From assembly GCF_009746585.1 (NCBI RefSeq), contig NZ_WRPO01000002.1, positions 310,001 to 374,000 on the forward strand: a stretch of DNA of 64,000 nt. Reading direction: 5' to 3'. The translations under genes and the position numbers were made by a program. The notes below the pieces were generated by a model. It saw only the letters and a program-made list of their open reading frames with translations, was not told the origin of the DNA and searched no databases. Within the stretch, counting starts at the first letter, position 1, and each line of letters begins with the position of its first letter. This document shows, piece by piece, positions 42,834 to 52,148 of the stretch. Source of the DNA: Novosphingobium aquimarinum. Lineage in GTDB: Bacteria; Pseudomonadota; Alphaproteobacteria; Sphingomonadales; Sphingomonadaceae.

Positions 42834-43889
42834 TCACAGCCGCCGACCGAGCGCATGCGCGCCCCAGACCGTGGCTGCGACCAGCAACGCGCCGGTAAGC
42901 TGGTGGAGCACGGCGAGCCAGAGCGAAACGCCCGACCAGACAGTCGCGATACCGAGCAGGATCTGAAATCCGAACGCGCAGTGCAGCGCCAGCGACACGT
43001 CGCGCCGCATGGCGAGCCGCAACCGTCGACCCATCATCACCAGCACGACGACCACGACCCACGCCCACCAGCGATGGATGAAGTGAACCAGATAGGGGTC
43101 GGAAAAAAGCGCGCCCAGGCCGCCTTCGACGCCTTCGGGAAACAATCGCCCCTGCATCAGCGGCCAGGCATCGAAATTGAACCATCCCGCACCCGCGACA
43201 TATCCGGCGCGCAGACCGGCCACCAGCGCGCCGAACAGGATCTGCACGGCCAGCACCACCAGCGCGACGATGCCGAACCCGCTGAGGCGGGACGGGGATT
43301 GGCCGCGTTCGAGCCGGGAAACGTCGCAAGCCGTCCACACCAGTCCGCCCAGTGTGGTCAGCGCGACCAGCAGATGCACCGCCAAACGGAAGTGGCTGAC
43401 TTTGACGTCGGCGGAGAGCCCGGACGACACCATCCACCAGCCCACCGCGCCCTGCAGACCGCCCAGAGCCAGCAGTGCTAGCAGCCTGGGCTTGTAGCCG
43501 AGCGGGATGGTCCCGCGCAGCCAGAAATACGCCAGCGGCAGCGCGAAGGCGAGGCCGATCAGCCGCGCGAGCAGGCGATGCAGCCATTCCCAGAAGTAGA
43601 TGAATTTGTACTGCGCCAGCGTCATCCCGGCCGGGCCGTTGACCTCGGTATATTGGGGAATGCGCTGGTAGGCCTCGAATTCGGCTTGCCATTGCGCGTC
43701 GCTGAGCGGGGGCATCGCGCCTGTCACCGGCTTCCATTCGGTGATGGACAGGCCGGATTCGGTCAGCCGCGTGATCCCGCCGATCGCGACGATCGCGATC
43801 ACCATGCAGGCGACGCACAAAAGCCATAGCCGCATGGGCCGCAAGTCGTCGCTGGTCCCGATGATCGGGCGGCTGTCGGACAGAGTCAT
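42834..43889 (-). CDS. ctaA: Heme A synthase (Cox15/CtaA)
   Basis: A 351-residue membrane enzyme with eight predicted spans, converting heme O to heme A for cytochrome aa3 oxidase. GGITRLTESGLSITEWKPVTGAMPPL, FIYFWEWLHRLLAR and a second-half HFIHRWWAWV plus VLHQLTGA supply the conserved histidine pairs. This is the alphaproteobacterial type 2 Cox15. The ATG at 43889 begins the conserved N-terminus; a 28-residue upstream extension is not typical. It diverges from merC. Other cytochrome oxidase assembly genes are not in the window. Confidence 0.95.
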   Translation of the reverse strand: MTLSDSRPIIGTSDDLRPMRLWLLCVACMVIAIVAIGGITRLTESGLSITEWKPVTGAMPPLSDAQWQAEFEAYQRIPQYTEVNGPAGMTLAQYKFIYFWEWLHRLLARLIGLAFALPLAYFWLRGTIPLGYKPRLLALLALGGLQGAVGWWMVSSGLSADVKVSHFRLAVHLLVALTTLGGLVWTACDVSRLERGQSPSRLSGFGIVALVVLAVQILFGALVAGLRAGYVAGAGWFNFDAWPLMQGRLFPEGVEGGLGALFSDPYLVHFIHRWWAWVVVVVLVMMGRRLRLAMRRDVSLALHCAFGFQILLGIATVWSGVSLWLAVLHQLTGALLVAATVWGAHALGRRL

Positions 43890-43996
43890 GCGGCCAGTCC
43901 CTGCTCCGTCAGGCTCGCCAGTGCAAGGGGGGGAGCGACCAGGAAGCGGCGCACAGGGCGCTTGCAATTGCATGATACAACATTACATGTGGGGCC

Positions 43997-44371
43997 ATGA
44001 CGCGCCGCGCTCTCATCCGTTTCCGCGACCGACTCGACCGGACCGGGGTCTGGATATCGGGCCTGTGCGCAGTGCATTGCGTGCTGACGGTCGTGCTCGT
44101 CTCGCTGCTCGGCGTGGGCGGACAGTTTCTGCTCAATCCTGCGATTCACGAATTCGGACTGGTACTGGCTCTGGTCATCGGGGCCATCTCGCTGGGCTAT
44201 GGCGTGCTACGCCATGGCCGGCTGGGTCCGATCGCGGTCGGGGCGACCGGTCTTGTGCTGATGGCCATCGCGGTGGGCACGCATCACGGCGTGGGTGAAG
44301 CGGTACTGACCGTGGCCGGTGTCGCGCTGGTCGCTTTCGCGCACATCTGGAACTTGCACCGCTCAGCCTGA
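43997..44371 (+). CDS. MerC domain membrane protein
   Basis: A 124-residue protein with about four spans. The first span contains [10 protein letters not shown], the CxxxC-type cysteine pair of the MerC fold, followed by a [14 protein letters not shown] loop and HHGVGEA. MerC proteins import mercuric ion in mer operons, but free-standing homologues of this kind occur in many alphaproteobacteria with unknown metal specificity. No merA or merR is near. The gene is 107 bases from the divergent ctaA, and thiSG follows 16 bases later. Confidence 0.85.
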   Translation: MTRRALIRFRDRLDRTGVWISGLCAVHCVLTVVLVSLLGVGGQFLLNPAIHEFGLVLALVIGAISLGYGVLRHGRLGPIAVGATGLVLMAIAVGTHHGVGEAVLTVAGVALVAFAHIWNLHRSA

Positions 44372-44387
44372 GCGCTATCTGCGCAGT

Positions 44388-45398
44388 ATGCCGCAGGATT
44401 TTCAGCTTACCGTCAACGGCGAGGCGCGCCGGATCGCTCCGGGTGCCACGATCGCCGAACTCGTCTCGCAGCTCGGGCTCGATCCCGCCAAGGTCGCGGT
44501 CGAGCACAACAGCGTCGTGGTGCCGCGCTCGACGCTGGCCGCTGCCTCGCTGACCGACGGCGACGTGCTGGAGATCGTCCATTTCGTGGGTGGCGGCGAT
44601 CACGTCGCGACGGCAGAGCAGGCCGGCAGTGCCGACACCTGGTCCGTGGCGGGCCATACCTTTCGCTCGCGATTGATCGTCGGCACGGGCAAGTACAAGG
44701 ACTTCGCCCAGAATGCCGCCGCGCTCGAAGCGAGCGGCGCCGAGATCGTCACCGTCGCGGTCCGTCGGGTCAACGTGTCGGATCCCAATGCGCCGATGCT
44801 GACCGACTTCATCGATCCGAAGAAGACCACATATCTGCCCAATACTGCCGGTTGCTTCACCGCGGAGGATGCGATCCGCACTTTGCGGCTGGCGCGCGAA
44901 GCGGGCGGCTGGGATCTGGTCAAGCTGGAAGTACTGGGCGAGGCCCGCACGCTCTACCCGGACATGCGCGAGACTCTCAAGGCGACCGAAGTGCTGGCGA
45001 AGGAAGGCTTTGCGCCGATGGTCTATTGCGTCGACGATCCGATCGCGGCCAAGCAGCTCGAAGAGGCAGGTGCGGTCGCGGTGATGCCGCTGGGCGCGCC
45101 GATCGGCTCGGGGCTGGGAATCCAGAATCGCGTGACGATTCGCTTGATCGTGGAAGGCGCGAGCGTGCCAGTGCTGGTCGATGCCGGTGTCGGGACCGCG
45201 TCCGACGCCGCGGTGGCGATGGAACTCGGCTGCGACGGCGTGCTGATGAACACCGCCATCGCCGAGGCGAAGGACCCGATTCGCATGGCGCGGGCGATGC
45301 GGCTTGCCGTCGAAGCGGGCCGCGACGCTTATCTTGCGGGACGCATGGCGACTCGCAAATACGCCGATCCGTCGAGCCCGCTGGCCGGTCTTATCTAA
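44388..45398 (+). CDS. thiSG: Bifunctional ThiS-ThiG: sulfur carrier fused to thiazole synthase
   Basis: A 336-residue fusion. Residues 3-70 are a ThiS ubiquitin-like carrier ([34 protein letters not shown]) with its terminal glycines at 68-70. After a linker, residues 85-336 are Thi[52 protein letters not shown] with the Schiff-base lysine, and the [21 protein letters not shown] phosphate site. ThiG makes the thiazole of thiamine from deoxyxylulose phosphate and ThiS-thiocarboxylate. The fusion leaves ThiS's Gly-Gly internal. The ATG at 44388 begins the ThiS fold. No thiamine riboswitch is visible upstream. Confidence 0.95.
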   Translation: MPQDFQLTVNGEARRIAPGATIAELVSQLGLDPAKVAVEHNSVVVPRSTLAAASLTDGDVLEIVHFVGGGDHVATAEQAGSADTWSVAGHTFRSRLIVGTGKYKDFAQNAAALEASGAEIVTVAVRRVNVSDPNAPMLTDFIDPKKTTYLPNTAGCFTAEDAIRTLRLAREAGGWDLVKLEVLGEARTLYPDMRETLKATEVLAKEGFAPMVYCVDDPIAAKQLEEAGAVAVMPLGAPIGSGLGIQNRVTIRLIVEGASVPVLVDAGVGTASDAAVAMELGCDGVLMNTAIAEAKDPIRMARAMRLAVEAGRDAYLAGRMATRKYADPSSPLAGLI

Positions 45399-45516
45399 GC
45401 CTTTACTGCCAGCGCCCGGGTTGATCCGCTTCGATGGTTAACGGGTTGGCAAGGCCATTGTGGTCTTCTGGTGTTGCAGGGACGGGCAGGTCCCTGCTTC
45501 TCAGAAAGGCAATGCC

Positions 45517-46044
45517 ATGGGATATATCGGTACCGCTAGCCTGACGATCAGCGAGCTGCGCGAATTCGCCGGCTTCACGCCCGCCGAACAGCGCTATATT
45601 CGCCGCAGCCTCGATATCGGCCTGGGCCGGCAGGATGCCTTCAAGCTCTGGGCGCGCGATGCCGACGAAGTTGCCGCGATCCGCTCGCAATATGTCGCTT
45701 ACCAGGAGCTCAAGGCGCTGCGGTGCTCGATTCCGGACGGCGACGGTTTCGACGGCGTCGAACCGTTCATGGGCAAGCTGGTGCGGATGACCGCGTTCGA
45801 CTTGTCGCAGAATCGGCTCGAAAGCTTTTCCGCCTACCGCTTCCTCTACGAACGGTTGCTGGGCGCCAGTGCGCGTCAGTGGCTGCCGGGGGCTTTTTGT
45901 GGCGCCGCCGCGCTGCCGCTGATCCGGCCGGATCGTCGCAAGATGCTGCTCCACTCGATCAGCGAGGCCGCGGCCACCGCTCCGGGCTGGTCCGAGCGCG
46001 AGCCCAGTTTCTATCCCGAGTGGATCGCCCAGGAAGCCGCCTGA
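45517..46044 (+). CDS. Conserved hypothetical protein
   Basis: A 175-residue soluble protein. It opens MGYIGTASLTISELREFAGFTPAEQRYIRRSLDIGL and is rich in helices; no known catalytic motif, signal or membrane span is visible. A second helical block reads SAYRFLYERLLGASARQWLPGAF. The ATG at 45517 has AGAAAGGC upstream; a longer frame begins in the preceding intergenic region. It lies 118 bases after thiSG and converges with the zinc peptidase gene. I do not recognise it. Confidence 0.7.
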   Translation: MGYIGTASLTISELREFAGFTPAEQRYIRRSLDIGLGRQDAFKLWARDADEVAAIRSQYVAYQELKALRCSIPDGDGFDGVEPFMGKLVRMTAFDLSQNRLESFSAYRFLYERLLGASARQWLPGAFCGAAALPLIRPDRRKMLLHSISEAAATAPGWSEREPSFYPEWIAQEAA

Positions 46045-46051
46045 ACCGCGC

Positions 46052-47167
46052 TTACTGGGCGGGCTGAGTCGTCCGTTCGGGACGAGGCGCGCCCTGCCGG
46101 GCCTTGGCGAGGACCCGCTGCACGAAATCGAGCTTCGCCACGATCGCGTCGGAAAGGTGGAACGGGTAGAGATCGGGCAGGCCCATGCTGCGGTTCATCG
46201 CGTTGAGCGTGAACGACATCGGTCCCATCGTTTCCGCCAGAGTTTTGGCATCGGCCGCATAAGGATCGAAATCCAGCGAGACGTTGAACTCCTGCCGCCG
46301 ACCGTAAGGAGACGAGGGCGTCAGATCGAACGCGCGCGCCGTTTCCAGTACGTCGACCATGTGCAGATAGTGCGCGAAGGTCTCGGCGAAATCTTCCCAC
46401 GGATGCATGGTCGCATACTGGCTGACGTAGTCGTCGGTCCAAACCTTGCCGCCGCCATCGCCGTAATGCGCGTTCATGCTTTGCTGGTAGTCGACGCGTT
46501 CGTCGCCGAACAATTCGCGAAACGCGGCCAAGTCCTGCTCGTCGGTCTCGACGAGCCGCGACCAGAAATGGTGCCCGACCTCGTGCCGGAAATGGCCGAG
46601 CAGAGTCCGGTAGGGCTCGCCCATCTTGTGCCGAATCCGCTCCCGCTCGGCATCGTCGGCCTCGATCAGATTGAGCGTCACCAGTCCGCTCTCGTGCCCG
46701 GTGGAAATCTGCGGCTTTCCGGCTTCTTCGGCCGCCGGGTCGTAGAGAAAGTCGAAGGCGAGGCCCTGGCGGCCCGGCTGCTCTTCCGCCTTGGTCTCGA
46801 GCGGCAGGCCGAGCTGCAGCAAGGTGTGGAACAGCCGGCGTTTGGCCTCTTCGATTTTGGCCCAGCGCGGCGGCACAGATGGCTGGGTGATATCGGGGAT
46901 CGTGCGATTGTGGCGGCAGGCCCGGCACATCGGCGTCGAATCTGCCGTTTCGACCAGCCAGTTGCAGATGCCGTAGTCGTTGTTGTTGGCGCACACGACG
47001 ACGTCGGCCGTTTCGCCCGCGCCGTCGCGCCAGACCGTGGCCTTGTCGGCGAGGAAGCGGAAGCCGTCGAGAACCGGATCGTATCCGACGGTCGCGTTGC
47101 AACCGGGGCAGACGCGAACCTCGAAATGATTGAGGCGGGAGCAGTTGGGGCAGGCGTAGGCACGCAT
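46052..47167 (-). CDS. Putative zinc-binding metallopeptidase with N-terminal zinc ribbon
   Basis: A 371-residue protein. The N-terminus has a zinc ribbon, CPNC ... CPGC at residues 6-9 and 19-22, plus a second cysteine pair in CANNNDYGICNWL and MCRAC. The peptidase part carries HEVGHHFW (the HExxH zinc site, about residue 220) and a downstream EDFAETFAHYLHMVDVL segment that could supply the third ligand. The family is usually annotated as putative zinc-binding metallopeptidase (DUF2248-like). The substrate is unknown. It converges with the 175-residue hypothetical gene. Confidence 0.87.
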   Translation of the reverse strand: MRAYACPNCSRLNHFEVRVCPGCNATVGYDPVLDGFRFLADKATVWRDGAGETADVVVCANNNDYGICNWLVETADSTPMCRACRHNRTIPDITQPSVPPRWAKIEEAKRRLFHTLLQLGLPLETKAEEQPGRQGLAFDFLYDPAAEEAGKPQISTGHESGLVTLNLIEADDAERERIRHKMGEPYRTLLGHFRHEVGHHFWSRLVETDEQDLAAFRELFGDERVDYQQSMNAHYGDGGGKVWTDDYVSQYATMHPWEDFAETFAHYLHMVDVLETARAFDLTPSSPYGRRQEFNVSLDFDPYAADAKTLAETMGPMSFTLNAMNRSMGLPDLYPFHLSDAIVAKLDFVQRVLAKARQGAPRPERTTQPAQ

Positions 47168-47288
47168 GACGAGGCGATCCTGATATGAGGGGGCCCTGAA
47201 ATGACGGGGGCCCTGAAATGACGGAGGCTTGCGCGGGCTAACGCATGGCGCCGCGTTCCGTTTCCCGTCGAGGCCCCTGCTCTAGCGC

Positions 47289-48419
47289 CTAGGTCGGCTC
47301 CCGGTCCGCCAAATAGCGATCGATGCGGCCGAGATAGGCGGCACGCTCAGCCTCATCGATCCAGGCGATCGCGAAGCTGTTGCGCGCCAACCGGACGATG
47401 TCGTCACGACTCATTCCGGTCTCCTCCTGCACGCGTTCCATGAGATCGCCGACATACAGGCTGCGCTTCATTCCGGGATCGTCGGAGTTGACCGAGACCA
47501 GCAAGCCGAGATCGAGGAGCTGGCGTATGCGCCCGGCGCGATACGCCATTCGCCCCGGAATCTCGGTGTAGAACAGGGTCGGCGCGCCGGTGAGGCCGAT
47601 CCCGCGTGCGCGGACTGCCGCGACCAGCGCCGGGTCGTCCGGCACGTTCAGACCATGATCGATCCGCTCGACCTTGAGTTTCTCGATCACGCCCCAATGG
47701 TTGGCGATGGTGTCGGCCTGATCGACATCGCAGTGCGAGGTGCGGTGCAGGCCCAGCGCGCCGGCACGTTCGAACACTTCCTCGAACTTGGCGGGAAAGT
47801 CCTTCACTTCTGGATTGTCGAGGCCGACGCCAATCACGAGATCACCGATCCAGGGCCGGCTCGCCTCGAGCACGTGCGCCGCGTCCGCCGCGCTGCGATC
47901 ACGCAGGAAGCTGAGAATGTAGTGCGCTTCGAGCCCCAGTTCTTCGCGCGCATCCCTTTGCGCCGCGGCGAGCCCGGCATAGAGCGTTTCCAGCGGCACG
48001 CCGCGCTCGAGGTGAAGTTGCGGGTCGAAGTAAACTTCGGCGTAGACCACGCCTTGCGAGTGGGCCTTGCGGAAATAGGCCAGCGCGATGTCGTGAAAGT
48101 CCTGTGCGGTCTGCGCGGCGCCGATCAGTTCCTCGTAGATCACGATGAAGCTGGGCAGATCGTGCGCGGCGCGAAGCCGGTCACGCACATCCTCGCCGGT
48201 GGCATAAGGCGTGAAGATGCCGTTGCGCTGGGCGATTGCCAGATAGAGTTCAGGCTCCATCGTGCCTTCGAGATGCACATGCAATTCCGCCTTGGGCAGG
48301 CCCATGATGAAGGCCTTCTCCGTCTCGGCGTCTGTCGCCAGCGCGGGCAGGGGGAGCAGAGCAGCGGCCAGCGCGGTCGCACGGCGGCCGAGAATGCCAA
48401 GAGTTCGAAAACGGATCAC
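47289..48419 (-). CDS. Adenosine/adenine deaminase family protein with signal peptide
   Basis: A 376-residue amidohydrolase. The GTG at 48419 gives a basic start and hydrophobic ATALAAALLPLPALA (about 14-28), a good signal peptide, so the enzyme is probably periplasmic. ELHVHLEGTMEPEL (45-58) holds the first metal histidines, YAEVYFDPQLHLERG resembles adenine-deaminase relatives, and VSVNSDDPGM the late aspartate pair. The usual HAGE motif reads HCDV at 229-232, so the catalytic glutamate is not where expected. The reaction is a nucleobase or nucleoside deamination by family; the substrate is unclear. Confidence 0.8.
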   Translation of the reverse strand: MIRFRTLGILGRRATALAAALLPLPALATDAETEKAFIMGLPKAELHVHLEGTMEPELYLAIAQRNGIFTPYATGEDVRDRLRAAHDLPSFIVIYEELIGAAQTAQDFHDIALAYFRKAHSQGVVYAEVYFDPQLHLERGVPLETLYAGLAAAQRDAREELGLEAHYILSFLRDRSAADAAHVLEASRPWIGDLVIGVGLDNPEVKDFPAKFEEVFERAGALGLHRTSHCDVDQADTIANHWGVIEKLKVERIDHGLNVPDDPALVAAVRARGIGLTGAPTLFYTEIPGRMAYRAGRIRQLLDLGLLVSVNSDDPGMKRSLYVGDLMERVQEETGMSRDDIVRLARNSFAIAWIDEAERAAYLGRIDRYLADREPT

Positions 48420-48496
48420 CGGTGAAAGGCTAAGGGCGCCGAATCGGCTCCGCAAACGCCAAAAACCGCACGGCACGTTGCCGCGAACCGCGCGCA

Positions 48497-50299
48497 TCAG
48501 CTCTTGTAAAGCGCGTCGAGCCGGGCGCCGTAGCGCGCTTTGAGCTTGTGTCGGCGGATCTTGAGGCTTGGCGTCATTTCCTCGTTCTCGATGCTGAAGG
48601 CCTCATCGGCGAGGACGAACTGGCGCACTTTCTCGACCACCGAAAGATCGAGGTTCACGCGGTCGATCGCGGCGCGCAGTGCGGCGCGAAACTCGGGAAC
48701 GCCCTCGAGCGTCGCGAGATCCTGGGGCTGGCCGTTGGTGCGGGCCCAGACATCCATCCATTCGCTGTCGGGCACGATCAAACCGACGAGATAAGGCCGT
48801 CGATCGCCGCTCACCATCGCCTGCGAAATCTCGGGCTGGAGCGTCAGCATCGATTCGACCTTTTGGGGCGAGACGTTGTCGCCCTTGTCGTTGACGATCA
48901 TGTCTTTCTTGCGGTCGGTGATCATGATCCGGCCTTGCGCATCGAAATGGCCGATGTCGCCGGTGTGAAGCCAGCCATCGATCAGCACCGCGCGCGAGGC
49001 GGCCTCGTTCGCCCAGTACCCGTGCATGACCAGTTCGCCGCGCACCAGGATCTCGCCATCGTCCGCGATCTTCACTTCGACGCCGTCGAGCGGCGGGCCG
49101 ACGGTGTCCATCTTGATCCCCGCGCCGGGGCGGTTGCAGCTGATGACAGGGCCTGCCTCGGTCTGCCCGTAGCCTTGCAGCAACGTCAGCCCCATCGACT
49201 GGAAAAAGCCGCCGAGGCCCGGATTGAGCGGCGCTCCGCCCGAGACCATCGCCTTCAGCCGCCCACCGAACTTCGCGCGGATCTTCGGGCGCAGGGTCCG
49301 CTCCAGCAGGGCCGAAAGCACCGAATCGCCGGGCCGCCACTTGTTCTTGGCTCTGCGCGAGCCGATGCCGATCGCGCACTCCATCAACAGATTCGGCACT
49401 TTGCCCTGCTTGGCGACTTGCTTGGTGATCCGTGTGCGCAGCACTTCGAAAAGCCGCGGGACGACCACCATGATCGTGGGGCGCACTTCCTCGATGTTGG
49501 CCGCGAGCTTATCGAGCCCTTCGGCATAATAGATCTCCCCGCCGAGGCCGATCGGCAGGTACTGGCCGCCGGTATGCTCGTAGGCATGGCTGAGCGGCAG
49601 GAAGGAGAGGAAGACTTCGTCCTTCCAGGTGAAATCCTCGTCGATGATGCGCGCGCAGCCCTCGACGTTGAGCAGGATCATGCCGTGGTGCTGGCGCACG
49701 CCGCGCGGCGCGCCGCCGGTGCCGCTGGTGTAGATCAGGCAGGCGAGGTCTTCGCGGCCGATCGTCGCGACGCGCGCGGCGACCGCAGACTCGGCAGCGG
49801 TCGCATCGCCCTTCAGCAAGTCCGCCCAGTCATGCAGCGCGAAGCCGCTGCCCTGCGACCGGCGCAGCGGCTCCATCGAGATGACGTGCTGACACAGATC
49901 GGTTTGCGACACGGCGGGCAACAGCGTCTTGGCGAGCTTGGCGCTCGAGACGATCACCGCGCGCGCGCCGGAATTCTCGAGGATATGGATGTGATCGCGC
50001 GTCGTGTTGGTGGTGTAAGTCGGCACGGTGACGCAGCCTGCGGCCATGATCGCCAGGTCCGAAAGGCACCATTCGGGCCGGTTTTCCGAAACCAGCATGA
50101 CGCGATCGCCCGGCTCCAGCCCCAGCGCACGCAGCGATTCGGCGAGCAGCGACACCTGCCGTACCGCATCGCGCCAGCTCAGCGCCTGCCATGCTCCGTC
50201 GCGTTTGGCCTGCAGCATGGGCCGGGTCCCGCGCTCCGCCGCGCGCTGGAGAAACAGAGCGACGAGGTTCGGGCTCGCGCTGAAATCGCCGATGTCCAT
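48497..50299 (-). CDS. fadD: Long-chain fatty-acid-CoA ligase (AMP-binding family)
   Basis: A 600-residue acyl-adenylating enzyme. ADLKYTSG-type P-loop appears as YTSGTGGAPRGV near 190-201 (two changes from TSGTTGxPKG), then GYGQTEAGPVISCN, HTGDIGHFDAQGRIMITDRKKDM and a final SLKIRRHKLKARYG. Length fits the 600-residue long-chain synthetases of the AMP-dependent FAA1/FadD15 type. The ATG at 50299 has AAGGAGGGG upstream; the much longer frame beyond it overlaps ggt and is spurious. Symbol by analogy. Confidence 0.9.
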   Translation of the reverse strand: MDIGDFSASPNLVALFLQRAAERGTRPMLQAKRDGAWQALSWRDAVRQVSLLAESLRALGLEPGDRVMLVSENRPEWCLSDLAIMAAGCVTVPTYTTNTTRDHIHILENSGARAVIVSSAKLAKTLLPAVSQTDLCQHVISMEPLRRSQGSGFALHDWADLLKGDATAAESAVAARVATIGREDLACLIYTSGTGGAPRGVRQHHGMILLNVEGCARIIDEDFTWKDEVFLSFLPLSHAYEHTGGQYLPIGLGGEIYYAEGLDKLAANIEEVRPTIMVVVPRLFEVLRTRITKQVAKQGKVPNLLMECAIGIGSRRAKNKWRPGDSVLSALLERTLRPKIRAKFGGRLKAMVSGGAPLNPGLGGFFQSMGLTLLQGYGQTEAGPVISCNRPGAGIKMDTVGPPLDGVEVKIADDGEILVRGELVMHGYWANEAASRAVLIDGWLHTGDIGHFDAQGRIMITDRKKDMIVNDKGDNVSPQKVESMLTLQPEISQAMVSGDRRPYLVGLIVPDSEWMDVWARTNGQPQDLATLEGVPEFRAALRAAIDRVNLDLSVVEKVRQFVLADEAFSIENEEMTPSLKIRRHKLKARYGARLDALYKS

Positions 50300-50358
50300 G
50301 AAACCCCTCCTTGTTTTGGCTTTATTACGTCGTTGCCGGGCGCCGGGCCCGTGACTGC

Positions 50359-52137
50359 CTAATCGTGCGCGCCGTTCAAGTCGTTTTCGCGTCGCTTGAT
50401 CTGGGTGATGGTGCCGGCAATGTCCATGGCCACGCCTTCGCTGCGGGGATCGGCGGCGCCGACGAGGCGGCCGTCGACCCATTCGATCGCGTTCGCCTTG
50501 AGTCCGAGCGGGCCGACTTCGACTTCTTCGCCCAGCGCGCGCAGGGCAGGGACCATCGCGGCCAGTTCGGTGCCTTCCTCGACCGTCGCCTTCTTGGTGC
50601 CCGGCGCGTAGATCAGGCCCATCGCGATCGCATCTTGTGCCGACAGGTTCCAGTCGAGCACGCCGACCAGCGCCTTGGCGACTTGCGCGATGATCGTCGA
50701 TCCGCCCGCCGCACCGATCGCGATCCGGGGCGAACCGTCCGGCGCATAGACGATCGTCGGCGAAAGCGAGCTGCGCGGGCGCTTGCCGCCTTCGACCCGA
50801 TTCGCCGCAGGGATGCCGTTCTTTTGCGGCACGATGTCGAAATCGGGCAGCTCGTTGTTGAGCATGATCCCGCCGACGGGAATGCCGTTGCCGTAGTAGC
50901 CGTTGATCGTCGTGGTGAGCTGCTGGATGTTTCCTTCGGCATCGACGGCGGTGAGACTGCTCGTCCCCTGATCGGCCCATCCGCGCGAGGCGACCTTTGC
51001 GGGCGCGCCCTCGGGTCTGCCGGCCTCGATCGACTGGAGGCTCGCCGATTCGGAGATGAGCTGCGAGCGCTCGGCAAGGTAGTGGGGCGAAGTGAGGCCC
51101 GCGACCGGCACTGCGACGTAGCCGGGATCGGCGATGTAGGCATTGCGATCGGCGTAGGCGAGGCGCTCGGATTCGGCGATGAGGTGCCAGGCGACCGGAG
51201 ACGACTTTCCAAGCCGCGCCATGTCGAAGCGTTCGAGTTGCTTGAGGATCGCGAGCACGCTGATCCCGCCTGAGGCCGGCGGCCCCATGCCGCAAATACG
51301 CCAGACGCGATACGTACCGCAGACCGGGTCGCGCTCGATCACCGTGTAGCCCGCGAAATCTTCCGCGGTCATTTTGGAGGGCAGAGTCTCGGCGCTGTTG
51401 AGCGCCGCGACGGCTTCGCGCGCGAGATCGCCGGTGTAGAGTGGCGCCGGGCCTTCCTTCGCGAACCGTTCGAGCGTGTTCGCCACCAGAGGCAGCCGCA
51501 GAGTCGCGCCCTCGGCGAGCGGTTCGCCGGCCGGCCAGTACGTTTCGCGCGCCCAGCCGGTGACGTGCTTGCCGTAAAGGCGCAAGCCGTTGTGCATGCG
51601 GGCAGAGACGACGAAGCCGTCGCGGGCCAGAGCGATCGCGGGCTGGAACAGGTCGGCCCAGGGCAGCTTGCCCCAGCGCTTGTGGGCCTCGGCCATGGCC
51701 GCGAGCGCGCCGGGGACACCCGCCGCACGTCCGCCCTGATAGATCTCTCGACCCGGGAGCGGCTTGCCGTCGGTCCCCAGGAACCAGTCGGGGCCGGCCG
51801 CGGCAGGTGCCGCCTCGCGGGCATCGAGCGTGGCGATCGCGCCACTCTCGCTGTCGTGCCGGACCAGGAACAGGCCGCCCCCGATCCCGGAATTTTGCGG
51901 TTCGACGATGTTGAGCACCAGCATCGTCGCGATCGCCGCGTCGGTGGCGCTTCCGCCCTTGCGCAGCATCGCGATGCCGGCCTCGGCGGCGCGCGGATCG
52001 GCAGCGCTGACCATGCCTTGTGTCGTGCCGGGCGCCGAGGCAGCGGCATCCGGCCGCGGGCTTTCGGCGGTCGGAACGGTCGCGCAGGCGGAAAGGGCGA
52101 GGGGGCCCGTCAGGGCCAGAAGAAAGCGTCGCAGCAT
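50359..52137 (-). CDS. ggt: Gamma-glutamyltransferase
   Basis: A 592-residue Ntn-hydrolase precursor. The N-terminus is a lipoprotein signal ending at Cys18 (PLALSAC), so the enzyme is probably anchored in the periplasm. NSGIGGGLFLVRHDSESG, TLDAREAAPAAA and GKPLPG are family motifs. The autoprocessing threonine is in ADQGTSSLTAVDAEGN (about residue 390), which separates large and small subunits. The small subunit has GAAGGSTIIAQVAKALV. It cleaves gamma-glutamyl bonds such as in glutathione. It lies 59 bases upstream of the acyl-CoA ligase start and 11 bases downstream of pyrD. Confidence 0.93.
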   Translation of the reverse strand: MLRRFLLALTGPLALSACATVPTAESPRPDAAASAPGTTQGMVSAADPRAAEAGIAMLRKGGSATDAAIATMLVLNIVEPQNSGIGGGLFLVRHDSESGAIATLDAREAAPAAAGPDWFLGTDGKPLPGREIYQGGRAAGVPGALAAMAEAHKRWGKLPWADLFQPAIALARDGFVVSARMHNGLRLYGKHVTGWARETYWPAGEPLAEGATLRLPLVANTLERFAKEGPAPLYTGDLAREAVAALNSAETLPSKMTAEDFAGYTVIERDPVCGTYRVWRICGMGPPASGGISVLAILKQLERFDMARLGKSSPVAWHLIAESERLAYADRNAYIADPGYVAVPVAGLTSPHYLAERSQLISESASLQSIEAGRPEGAPAKVASRGWADQGTSSLTAVDAEGNIQQLTTTINGYYGNGIPVGGIMLNNELPDFDIVPQKNGIPAANRVEGGKRPRSSLSPTIVYAPDGSPRIAIGAAGGSTIIAQVAKALVGVLDWNLSAQDAIAMGLIYAPGTKKATVEEGTELAAMVPALRALGEEVEVGPLGLKANAIEWVDGRLVGAADPRSEGVAMDIAGTITQIKRRENDLNGAHD

Positions 52138-52148
52138 TGCTGGCGAGG

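Noticed and set aside
44372..44387. TPP riboswitch upstream of thiSG
   Set aside because: The gap to the preceding gene is only 16 bases and the region has no thi-box-like sequence.
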